NCBI GenBank assembly: GCA_012798155.1
Contig: JAAZNR010000784.1
Coordinates: forward strand, 1-6,015
From: Thermogutta sp.
Lineage (GTDB): Bacteria > Planctomycetota > Planctomycetia > Pirellulales > Thermoguttaceae
Length of the DNA stretch: 6,015 nt
Direction of reading: 5' to 3'
The notes beneath the pieces were generated by a model that worked only from the letters and a program-made list of their open reading frames with translations, had not been told where the DNA came from and did no database searches. Shown here in pieces: positions 1-5,946 of the stretch. Made by a program: the position numbers and the translations under genes. Each line of letters begins with the position of its first letter. The first letter of the stretch is position 1.

Positions 1-1128
1 CTCTGTCGCCGGGATGATCGGCTTGTCAAAGGCTTGCTTCCCGGGGATGTAAAGGCGGAAGTCCTTGACGATTATTCTGTCCGGTATGATGGTATCCGCG
101 ACCGCCCAGCGCACCTTAAACCTCACCCAGTAAGTCCCGGGATCAAAAACCGGGATTTCGATCCGCTGGAGCAGATGCCAAAGATAGTCGGCGGAGGTAT
201 CCTTGCTTCCCGTCGGCAGAGTGAAGTTTTTATTGCCCATCAAGATGGGTTGTCCCGCGTAGTTATCCCTAACCTCCCAAATCACCTGGAAGGTCCGCCC
301 GTACAGGTTCTGGTTATCGACGAAATCCGCGAGGGTGACATAGGGGACGGGATCCAATTCCCCATAATGCTCTTGATCATTGAAGGAATAATAGAACCTT
401 GCCTGCTTCGGTTCGAGACGGGTAAAGGCGAAATCGTGTAAATAGAGGGTGGTCGAAACATTGACCGCGTCGACCCAGCCTTCACGGTAGCGTCCCCCAA
501 TATAAAACCCCAGGAGTGTATATGGGGGTTTAGGCAACCCGGTCCCCGCGTCCACATAGAACTGCGTCGGGCCTTGCCCAAACGGCGGGGATGCCAGGTA
601 CTTCAATGCCGGCACCGTAAAGCGTACCTGTCCTACCCCCTCCAATGCCCCGTTGTACCAACGCGCGCCCATATAGTTACCGGACGCATGGGATTCGGTA
701 CCGCCGGAATTCGTATAAAACTTATACTGGTTTCCGGCGCCGTCCTTCACGAGAAGAAGGATATCCATTTGCGTGCAGCGAGGCACGTCTTTGCAGCCCA
801 GAAAGGTGAAGCCGGTGGCCCACGTAGGGATCGGCAAGGGTGTCTTCAGAAGAAGTGTCCCGCTATTACCGGCGCCGGTGTTGAAGGAAATCCTCAAGCT
901 GTTCTCTCGCTGGGCCAGCGACAAGGCGCCTGTGCCCTTTTCCACTTGCCAATTCTCCGCTTGGGCCAACTCCGGCAATAATTGCACCTGGGCGGCCCCT
1001 TGCAGGCGGGCATTGCCGCCGTCCGGACCGCCGGCAAGGACGGATCCCGCACATAGAAGGATGTATCCCGCAAATAGACGGAGACTCACTAGGACCGGGA
1101 GTATGGACCCTTGCGAACGGCGCATCAT
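1..1128 (-). CDS. Partial secreted beta-sandwich protein, second gene of the operon (376 residues visible, 3' end outside window)
   Basis: This frame is open from the ATG at 1128 to the left edge without a stop, exactly 376 codons. It starts MMRRSQGSILPVLVSLRLFA and has a hydrophobic stretch to about residue 30, with a likely signal peptidase I site at SVLA-GG (near residue 32). The Cys in YILLC is not in a good lipobox, so a lipoprotein is unlikely. Residues about 45-240 look like a jelly-roll carbohydrate-binding-type module rich in beta strands and aromatics (SLRISFNTGAGNSGTLLLKT, MDILLLVKDG, YTLLGFYIGGRYREGWVD, TTLYLHDFAFTRLEP). Residues about 244-362 appear to be a second beta-sandwich (FYYSFNDQ, TFQVIWEVRDNYAG, GTYWVRFKVRWAV, IIVKDFRLYIPG). 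I recognise no named family. A catalytic domain could follow outside the window. The start overlaps the stop of the 1370-residue gene by four bases, so the two are very probably co-transcribed. Confidence 0.92.
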   Translation of the reverse strand, partial: MMRRSQGSILPVLVSLRLFAGYILLCAGSVLAGGPDGGNARLQGAAQVQLLPELAQAENWQVEKGTGALSLAQRENSLRISFNTGAGNSGTLLLKTPLPIPTWATGFTFLGCKDVPRCTQMDILLLVKDGAGNQYKFYTNSGGTESHASGNYMGARWYNGALEGVGQVRFTVPALKYLASPPFGQGPTQFYVDAGTGLPKPPYTLLGFYIGGRYREGWVDAVNVSTTLYLHDFAFTRLEPKQARFYYSFNDQEHYGELDPVPYVTLADFVDNQNLYGRTFQVIWEVRDNYAGQPILMGNKNFTLPTGSKDTSADYLWHLLQRIEIPVFDPGTYWVRFKVRWAVADTIIPDRIIVKDFRLYIPGKQAFDKPIIPATE

Positions 1129-4100
1129 CGTCCCTCCTTCACCGGGTCGATGCGGAAGCGGCCCCAGGTCGGCGGATTGATCTGCGATTCGCTGAACAGG
1201 TCGCTGACCATGCCGGTGATGGGGTTGGCCCAGTACATCCGCAGTTCGTTTTTCGTGCCGCTCTTGTCGGAATAGACGATGCCGAAGTCGCCGCGGTAGG
1301 TCTTGTCGGGCGCCGGGGCGAAGCCCAGGTCCTTCAGCGGAATCGCCGCGCGTAAGTTATAGCCATCCCCGAAGCGATCGATGGCGATCGCGGCGTCTTT
1401 CAAGACTTCCACCCGGTCGATCTTCGTCGTGCCGACGGGGGAGGCAAAGGGCACGGGGTCGGTGACGCCGGGGACTTTGTAGCGGTACAGCACCGCCGCC
1501 GGTTTATTCTCGAAGACGCTGATGACCAGGCGCAGGTCGCCGGGGATGACCTGCTCGCTGTCGTTGTCCGCGACCGTCCGCAGCTCGAACTCCACCGCGT
1601 CGCCGGTCTTGAACAGCAGGCGCGGATCATTGCCGCCGTTGATCATGGGGGTCTGATCGTGCACCCCTTGCAGCCCCAGGTAGAGATTCCGGTCATCGAA
1701 GGTCCAGGTGGCGTTGTCAACAGATCGGCCCGGCCCGAAGGCCCAGCGGGCCGAGGCGATGTCGCTGAAATTGAAGACGGACCAGTCGGGGACGCCGTTC
1801 TCGTCCAGTTTCGCTTGGCCCTTGACCCGCGTGATCGCCAGCACTTTGGCGGCGGCCTGCTTCACCGCGTGCTGCGCCAGGAATTCCCGGCATGCGGCAT
1901 GTTGCGCCTCGCTGTAGGTCAGGTCCTGCGCGGGGAATCGCCGGACCGTCTCCAACCCGCTGACTTGCGCGATGACGGACGCCTCGCGGCAACTGTCCAC
2001 GGGCCCGCCCACATAGTACTTGCCGTCCCGCGGGTTCTGGAAGAACTCGCCGCCGAAAGGCTCGCCGCCGGCACATAAGGCTTTCAGGCTCATGCCTCGG
2101 GCCGGTTCGTCGGGCAGGATCTCCGGCGCCCCGCGGCAGTCCTGGAACAGGTTGCCGACATACAGGCCGTCCGTGGTGAAGAAGAAGTTCCTTCCCATGT
2201 TCGAGTTCATGCAGAAGACCTCGCCCACCCCCGGCACCTGCGCCGACCCAAGAACATACAGAGGACCAATAATCAGTCCGCGTTTGGCCGGCGGCGCGGT
2301 AAAAGAGCCGTGCACCCCCGGCCACTGGTTGGGATAGGTCCACAAGAGCTTCCCGTCGGGGGCGAACATCATCATGGGGTTCTGGCCGATGAGGGTCCGG
2401 CCCTGCGTGTCGCTCCAGATCGAGGAATCGACGGATCCCAGGCATGCCACGCGGGCGATGCACTCGGCGTCCTGGATGTCATAGACCGGCGCGCCGCAGT
2501 CGTTCCATTGCTTGACCGGCAGCTTCCAGAGCTGCTGATGGTAGCCGCCGTCGTTATCGCTCCCCGGCAGATAGACCGTCAGGTCGGGCCCAATGGCATA
2601 CCGCCAAGAAAGCGTATCCAACCGCATGCCCTTCAATTGGGGGAGGGTGAAGAACTGGATTTCGTTTTCCTGCACCAGGCCGTCGCCGTCCCGGTCAACC
2701 CAGAGAAATTGGCTATGACATTGGGGATCATTCAGCATCAACCATTCATGCCATCCGTTCGTGCCATCGAACGAGCCGGGATACTTCTTTTTCAGCTCCT
2801 CCAATTGTTCCGGGGTCTCCGTCATGTGCTTGAGCACGATGTCCGGATAGGTATTGGTGTTGGGCCATGAAGTGGGGTTGTAAGCAAAAATGCGAACGGA
2901 GCCCATGGCCGCCAGAGGACGGGCTGAGTTCGAATCAAAGTCGGTCACGATCAGCGCGTGGCTGTTGCCGGACAGCAACAGCGTGCGATTTCCGACCTTG
3001 CGGACATCGATCTTCTGGCCTTCCATGCTCAGGCTGAAAAGGTCCTCGGCGGTGGTGGGCCGGTGCAGGGTGCCGGTCACCCGCCACAGCCCTTTTTCCC
3101 AGTCCAACTCGCAGATATTGCCCAGCACGAATGCCTGGTTCGGGTTAAGCGGATTGACGTTCGTGCACATGGCCGCGTACCAAGTGGTACCGCAGAACTC
3201 CTGGAGGAACCGCCCATCCACGGCGTTCCAGACGCTGACGCGGCGGGGCGTGTTGTCGTATTCCGCAACCCAGAGGCGGTTCGAGCCGTCCACGGCGATC
3301 CCCCAGGGCAGGAACATGCCGTCAGGCTCATACGCGCCGACGAGGGATCGGCCGCCTTTCTTTCCGATCGTCCGCAGGAGCGCGCCATCCGGCGAAAGGA
3401 CCTTGACGCACATGGCCTCGCCCCAGTCGGAGACGTACAGCTTGCCCTCGGCGTCCAGGGCCAGGCCGACCGGCGCCGAGAGGTCGGCCGTGATGACCGG
3501 CGTCGCCTTGCCCTGAGTATCGATCTTGACCACCTGTTTGCCGGAAACGGCATACAGCGTTCCGTCCGCGGCGCCGGCCGACCCCGCCGGGCTTGGCAGC
3601 GGTATTTCGGCGGTTGTTTCGCCTTCCTTCGGGTCCACGACAATGATCTTATTTTCGTAGTAAAGCGAGGCGTAGAGCTTCCCGCCCGCCAGGGCCAGCC
3701 CCATCGTCTGCCGCTGACACCATTCGGGGTTGAAGCCGTGACCGGCCGCCACTTCCCCCTCCGGCCGGCGGAGCTTGCGCCACTCGCTCTCCGGCGGGAT
3801 GGTCGCAATAACATGCAGAAATTGGCCATCGCTCCAGGGGGCATAGGCCCCTGTTTCCGCATGGACGCGCAAGATTCCCACCTTGTCAGGGGGCAATTGA
3901 ACACCGGGCAAAACAGGACCGCCGACCAGCACATAGAGGTACCGGCCATCCTCGACCATCATGCCGCCGCCGATTCCGCCGATGCCCCACTGCCGCCGGC
4001 CGGTCAGATCCGTCGCCAACACCGTCGTGGCGCCCTCGGAAAACGGCGCGGAGACATACACCCGGTCCTTGCCTACGGCGACCGCCATCGGCGGCATGTG

Positions 4101-5237
4101 GTTGGAGAGCCATCCCCCGGTTCCGCCGGCGTTCGTATAGGGCGGGTTGCCCGGATTGCCATAGGCGAACTCCCATTTCACGTCGAATTCCTCGTGGCAC
4201 AGGCCGCGCACGCGGTACTCGCCCGCCGGCACCGGATGGCCGTTGTCATCCGTGCCGTCCCAGTAGTCCGTGTTTTGGCCGGCTTTTCTGGGATAATCGC
4301 CGATCAAATTGCGTACCCGCGTACCATCCGGTTTCTCGATCACCAAGGTCGCGGCGCCATCGAACGGCATGGTATAGGAAATCGGCACCGGCCCTTCCGT
4401 TTGGTACAGCAGCTCCTGTTGCTTGGCGAGCAGCGAAAGCCGTTGCACCGAAGGCGACGGCTCCACCTTGCCATGACCGAGCAGGCGGAGCGTGCCCCAC
4501 GCATTGACGTTTTCCCAGAAGAAGGCCCGCTGCGGGGTCCGCGGGTTGATCACGTCCGCAAAGCGGTGAGCGGGCCAGTTACGGCCGGAGGCATCCCCCC
4601 AAAAGAACTCCAGCCCCATGCGAATTTCGTCCCCGGCCTTGAGATTGCGTCCGTCCCGGGTGATCAGCTTCCATGGCAGAGCCATCTCCTGCACGTAACC
4701 CTGCCCGTCCGCGTCCTCGACAAAGGCTTCCCTCGCTCCGGCTGCAATCGCGTCCGGCAGGTCCGCGAAATCGGGGTCGGTCTCCTTGCTCCACATCCCG
4801 TAATGAATGCTCATGGCCGGCTGTTGCTTGTCCGTGTAGTACCAGCAGTTCACGTGGGCGGCGCGATCGCTCTGGAGGCGAATCTGCACCGCATCGCTCT
4901 TCCAAGCGTCATTCGCTTCCGCCACGGGCTGGATATGATTGACCAGCGGCGTCCGGTCCTTGAACCGGAAGGAGAAATACAGCCCATCCGCATCGTACAT
5001 GACGGCCACGCGCACGCTGTTGGTCTTCTCCAGGGCGGCCAGGTCGTAGCAGCAGACGATCTCGCCGGAAAGGTCCCAGTCATCCAGCCTGCCGTCGATG
5101 GCCACTTTGCCGGGAGCGGGTACCGCGCGGAGTTCGTAATTATTCGTCTGCTGCCCCTGTGCGATTCCACGGCTGCCGATCAGTGCCGCGAACATCATCA
5201 CTGTGAACCATCCGGTTTTTCGCGGGTTGGCCTTCAT
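1125..5237 (-). CDS. Secreted modular protein: CBM9-like / FlgD-like Ig / NHL beta-propeller / EF-hand loop / CBM9-like (1370 aa)
   Basis: Residues 1-28 look like a Sec signal peptide: basic start (MKANPRKTGW), hydrophobic core (FTVMMFAALIG), cleavage probably near AQG-QQ. Residues about 36-255 resemble a CBM9/DOMON-type beta-sandwich (VAIDGRLDDWDLSG, DGLYFSFRFKD, DAWKSDAVQIRL, MALPWKLI). Residues about 282-348 match a FlgD-like Ig domain ending in DYWDGTDDNG and PVPAGEYRVRG. From about 380 come beta-propeller blades; the clearest NHL-type ones are 588-629 (APVGLALDAEGKLYVSD) and 636-681 (LPWGIAVDGSNRLWVAEY). Residues 848-859 form a textbook EF-hand loop. Residues about 1140-1366 look like a second CBM9-type domain (NLYLGLQGVHD, GDAVEFELRT, LRAAIPLKDLGF). 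About 18 cysteines are present, with no CxxCH haem site. The ATG start is supported by GGAG seven bases upstream and by the signal peptide. CBM9-type domains bind glycans or act as spacers in secreted enzymes; extracellular or periplasmic polymer binding is inferred. No catalytic residues are recognised. Confidence 0.96.
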   Translation of the reverse strand: MKANPRKTGWFTVMMFAALIGSRGIAQGQQTNNYELRAVPAPGKVAIDGRLDDWDLSGEIVCCYDLAALEKTNSVRVAVMYDADGLYFSFRFKDRTPLVNHIQPVAEANDAWKSDAVQIRLQSDRAAHVNCWYYTDKQQPAMSIHYGMWSKETDPDFADLPDAIAAGAREAFVEDADGQGYVQEMALPWKLITRDGRNLKAGDEIRMGLEFFWGDASGRNWPAHRFADVINPRTPQRAFFWENVNAWGTLRLLGHGKVEPSPSVQRLSLLAKQQELLYQTEGPVPISYTMPFDGAATLVIEKPDGTRVRNLIGDYPRKAGQNTDYWDGTDDNGHPVPAGEYRVRGLCHEEFDVKWEFAYGNPGNPPYTNAGGTGGWLSNHMPPMAVAVGKDRVYVSAPFSEGATTVLATDLTGRRQWGIGGIGGGMMVEDGRYLYVLVGGPVLPGVQLPPDKVGILRVHAETGAYAPWSDGQFLHVIATIPPESEWRKLRRPEGEVAAGHGFNPEWCQRQTMGLALAGGKLYASLYYENKIIVVDPKEGETTAEIPLPSPAGSAGAADGTLYAVSGKQVVKIDTQGKATPVITADLSAPVGLALDAEGKLYVSDWGEAMCVKVLSPDGALLRTIGKKGGRSLVGAYEPDGMFLPWGIAVDGSNRLWVAEYDNTPRRVSVWNAVDGRFLQEFCGTTWYAAMCTNVNPLNPNQAFVLGNICELDWEKGLWRVTGTLHRPTTAEDLFSLSMEGQKIDVRKVGNRTLLLSGNSHALIVTDFDSNSARPLAAMGSVRIFAYNPTSWPNTNTYPDIVLKHMTETPEQLEELKKKYPGSFDGTNGWHEWLMLNDPQCHSQFLWVDRDGDGLVQENEIQFFTLPQLKGMRLDTLSWRYAIGPDLTVYLPGSDNDGGYHQQLWKLPVKQWNDCGAPVYDIQDAECIARVACLGSVDSSIWSDTQGRTLIGQNPMMMFAPDGKLLWTYPNQWPGVHGSFTAPPAKRGLIIGPLYVLGSAQVPGVGEVFCMNSNMGRNFFFTTDGLYVGNLFQDCRGAPEILPDEPARGMSLKALCAGGEPFGGEFFQNPRDGKYYVGGPVDSCREASVIAQVSGLETVRRFPAQDLTYSEAQHAACREFLAQHAVKQAAAKVLAITRVKGQAKLDENGVPDWSVFNFSDIASARWAFGPGRSVDNATWTFDDRNLYLGLQGVHDQTPMINGGNDPRLLFKTGDAVEFELRTVADNDSEQVIPGDLRLVISVFENKPAAVLYRYKVPGVTDPVPFASPVGTTKIDRVEVLKDAAIAIDRFGDGYNLRAAIPLKDLGFAPAPDKTYRGDFGIVYSDKSGTKNELRMYWANPITGMVSDLFSESQINPPTWGRFRIDPVKEGR
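1133..1139 (-). promoter_or_regulatory. Shine-Dalgarno AAGGAGG inside the end of the upstream gene
   Basis: AAGGAGG lies within the last codons of the 1370-residue gene. It is 4 bases from the ATG at 1128 and 7 bases from the next in-frame ATG at 1125. The spacing favours the second ATG as the actual initiator, while the first gives the ATGA stop/start overlap. Both give the same protein apart from one Met. The arrangement is typical of translational coupling. Confidence 0.75.
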
Positions 5238-5244
5238 GCTCTTT

Positions 5245-5248
5245 CTCC
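5245..5248 (-). promoter_or_regulatory. Shine-Dalgarno GGAG for the 1370-residue gene
   Basis: GGAG is separated by the 7-base spacer AAAGAGC from the ATG at 5237. This, with the signal peptide that follows directly, fixes the start. No better start with a ribosome site is seen upstream in frame. Confidence 0.65.
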
Positions 5249-5265
5249 GAGGCTGTGAATGAACG

Positions 5266-5307
5266 GCAGGACTCTCTTTTGGTAAAAGAATCGCAGGATT
5301 CTCTTTT
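5266..5307. repeat. Duplicated 15-mer GCAGGAYTCTCTTTT with a small hairpin, in the leader of the 1370-residue gene
   Basis: GCAGGACTCTCTTTT (5266-5280) and GCAGGATTCTCTTTT (5293-5307) differ at one base and are 27 bases apart. Between and overlapping them, GAATC-GCAG-GATTC (5288-5301) can form a 5-bp hairpin, extendable by an AAAA/TTTT pairing across a 2-base bulge. The first copy ends about 30 bases before the start codon. It may be an operator or leader element, or only a sequence duplication. On the plus strand the hairpin is followed by a T-rich run that superficially resembles a terminator, but no plus-strand gene precedes it. Confidence 0.55.
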
Positions 5308-5362
5308 TTCGGTAACGGTTCCCGGGGTTCGCGCTCTTCTCATGCCTGGCGGAACCCCACGG

Positions 5363-5449
5363 CGGCGGACCGAGGGCAGCGATCCGCCGGCCGAGGGCGG
5401 TCATGCGGCGGGGCGACGGCAGTGATTCGGCGGGGCGACGGCAGTCATC
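5363..5449. repeat. Four-unit tandem array of about 22 bp
   Basis: Four contiguous units: 5363-5384 (22 bp), 5385-5405 (21 bp), 5406-5427 (22 bp) and 5428-5449 (22 bp). The last two agree at 20 of 22 positions; the first two are more diverged but keep the pattern CGGCGG, then CGA(C/G)GGC, then AG..AT. There are no spacers and no dyad in each unit, so it is a minisatellite-type array and not a CRISPR array. It sits about 125 bases upstream of the start of the 1370-residue gene, in its probable leader or promoter region. Confidence 0.8.
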
Positions 5450-5475
5450 TTGAAACGGGGGGTTCGACCTGTCAA
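5447..5475 (-). promoter_or_regulatory. Possible sigma70-type promoter for the two-gene operon
   Basis: A perfect TTGACA (5475-5470, minus strand) is followed by a 17-base spacer and CAAGAT (5452-5447), which matches 3 of 6 positions of a -10 hexamer. Transcription would start near 5440 and give a leader of about 200 bases containing the 22-bp array and the duplicated 15-mer. The -35 match and spacing are good; the -10 is weak, so this is tentative. Confidence 0.25.
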
Positions 5476-5546
5476 GTCCGCCGCAACACCCTGGCGTCGT
5501 TTGCGTCACGGGTAGCCGTTCACGCGCCTGCCCGGTCTGTCACTGC

Positions 5547-5665
5547 AACGCGGAGGCGCAGAAGCTGTTTGTGAAACGCAGGGGGCGCAGAGGACGCGGA
5601 GAAGACAGAAAAACAACGAAGAATTGCTAGCCCGAACTCTAAGTTCTTGGCGTCCTCTGCGTTTC
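5547..5665. repeat. Intergenic inverted-repeat element with 'CGCAGAGGACGC' arms
   Basis: CGCAGAGGACGC (5586-5597) is perfectly complementary to GCGTCCTCTGCG (5650-5661), 52 bases apart. The inner part contains a second dyad, GAACT-CTA-AGTTC (5634-5646). On the left, the purine-rich motif occurs twice as direct copies: AACGCGGAGGCGCAGAAG (5547-5564) and a related AACGCAGGGGGCGCAGAGG (5575-5593). From memory, GCAGAGGACGC-type sequences recur as dispersed intergenic repeats in several environmental bacterial lineages including PVC members; that is recollection, not a search. The minus-strand open frame across it (5520-5762) reads as low-complexity Ser/Ala/Arg sequence and is not considered a gene. 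Confidence 0.65.
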
Positions 5666-5713
5666 CATTCCTATCATTTTGCGTAGCCGTCCCTGAGCCG
5701 CCGGGAGCCGAAA

Positions 5714-5738
5714 CGCCGGCCGCCAACGCACGCCGGCG
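5714..5738. repeat. GC-rich inverted repeat CGCCGGC / GCCGGCG
   Basis: Seven-base arms CGCCGGC (5714-5720) and GCCGGCG (5732-5738) are separated by 11 bases. It shares its core GCCGGC with the GUAA hairpin at 5779-5798, so the two may be parts of one structured intergenic element or of a repeat family. Confidence 0.5.
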
Positions 5739-5777
5739 GGTGGAAACGCTCGATAGAAGCATAAACGGCGCACATGA

Positions 5778-5799
5778 GCCGCCGGCGTAAGCCGGCGGT
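5778..5799. repeat. GUAA-capped GC-rich hairpin
   Basis: CCGCCGGC (5779-5786), loop GTAA (5787-5790), GCCGGCGG (5791-5798): a perfect 8-bp stem, plus a possible G-U pair at 5778/5799. Read on the plus strand the loop is a GNRA-type tetraloop; on the minus strand it is TTAC. There is no T-run on either side, so it does not look like a standard intrinsic terminator. Confidence 0.6.
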
Positions 5800-5824
5800 G
5801 GAAGCTCTGCGAAGCGGTCCGGCT

Positions 5825-5890
5825 GGGGACTGCCTTCCGCTGCGACCCCGGCTACCCGGTCGAGGCAGGTCGCAATAAGGCGGAAGCCCC
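5825..5890. repeat. Nested hairpin of three stacked stems
   Basis: Three nested complementary segments occur in order: GGGG (5825-5828) with CCCC (5887-5890), CTTCCGC (5834-5840) with GCGGAAG (5880-5886), and TGCGACC (5841-5847) with GGTCGCA (5868-5874). The second and third stems are contiguous on the left and separated by ATAAG (5875-5879) on the right. The loop holds CCGG-CTAC-CCGG (5848-5859). This could be a folded RNA, a mobile-element end or an imperfect palindrome; no known RNA family is recognised. Confidence 0.5.
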
Positions 5891-5906
5891 CTCAAGGCTC
5901 ACCCTT

Positions 5907-5946
5907 CTATTTGCACGCCGTTTCCACTATGTGCACGCCGTTTTCA
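5907..5946. repeat. Two tandem 20-bp units CTATKTGCACGCCGTTTYCA
   Basis: Units 5907-5926 and 5927-5946 are adjacent and agree at 18 of 20 positions. On the minus strand each unit ends in TAG, and the first one read begins with TGA, so they close the open frames coming from the right edge. The exact 20-bp period equals about two helical turns, which suits side-by-side protein binding. Tandem end repeats of this kind are known at the termini of some insertion sequences (for example the IS21 family), but no transposase is visible here to confirm it. Confidence 0.65.

Larger units (their letters stand above)
5238..5943. other. Long intergenic region without a convincing gene
   Basis: About 700 bases separate the possible gene end on the right from the 1370-residue gene. 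The short open frames here (for example minus 5520-5762, 5674-5895 and 5234-5509) are rich in Arg, Pro and Ser, cross the repeats, lack ribosome sites and resemble no family, so they are not annotated. The region holds at least six different repeat or hairpin elements, listed separately, plus one tentative promoter. The stretch from about 5478 to 5546 shows nothing recognisable. Confidence 0.75.

Noticed and set aside
34..1180. Plus-strand open frames at 34-441, 574-981 and 773-1180, and minus frames at 282-581 and 866-1054
   Set aside because: All lie over the continuous minus-strand frame from 1128 to the left edge, which has a signal peptide, beta-sandwich-like sequence, a strong ribosome site and operon overlap.
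1125..5237. Haem-binding DOMON (cytochrome-like) function for the CBM9-like domains
   Set aside because: No CxxCH motif occurs among the roughly 18 cysteines and no convincing axial-ligand pattern was seen.
2958..5258. A 766-codon plus-strand open frame opposite the 1370-residue gene
   Set aside because: It is the antisense shadow of a GC-rich gene. Its translation is rich in His, Arg, Pro and Ala with no domain or signal, whereas the minus frame has clear domains, a signal peptide and a ribosome site.
5288..5310. Intrinsic terminator on the plus strand (GAATC hairpin followed by TCTTTTTT)
   Set aside because: The stem is only 5 bp and no plus-strand gene lies upstream of it.
5363..5449. 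CRISPR array
   Set aside because: The units are directly adjacent with no unique spacers, and no cas-like gene is present.
5234..5509. Minus-strand open frames at 5234-5509 and 5140-5343 covering the leader
   Set aside because: They translate the 22-bp array and duplicated 15-mers, run into the true gene in another frame and have no support as protein.
5520..5895. Small minus-strand open frames 5520-5762 and 5674-5895
   Set aside because: They are translations of intergenic repeats and hairpins, Arg/Ser/Pro rich, without ribosome sites or recognisable family.
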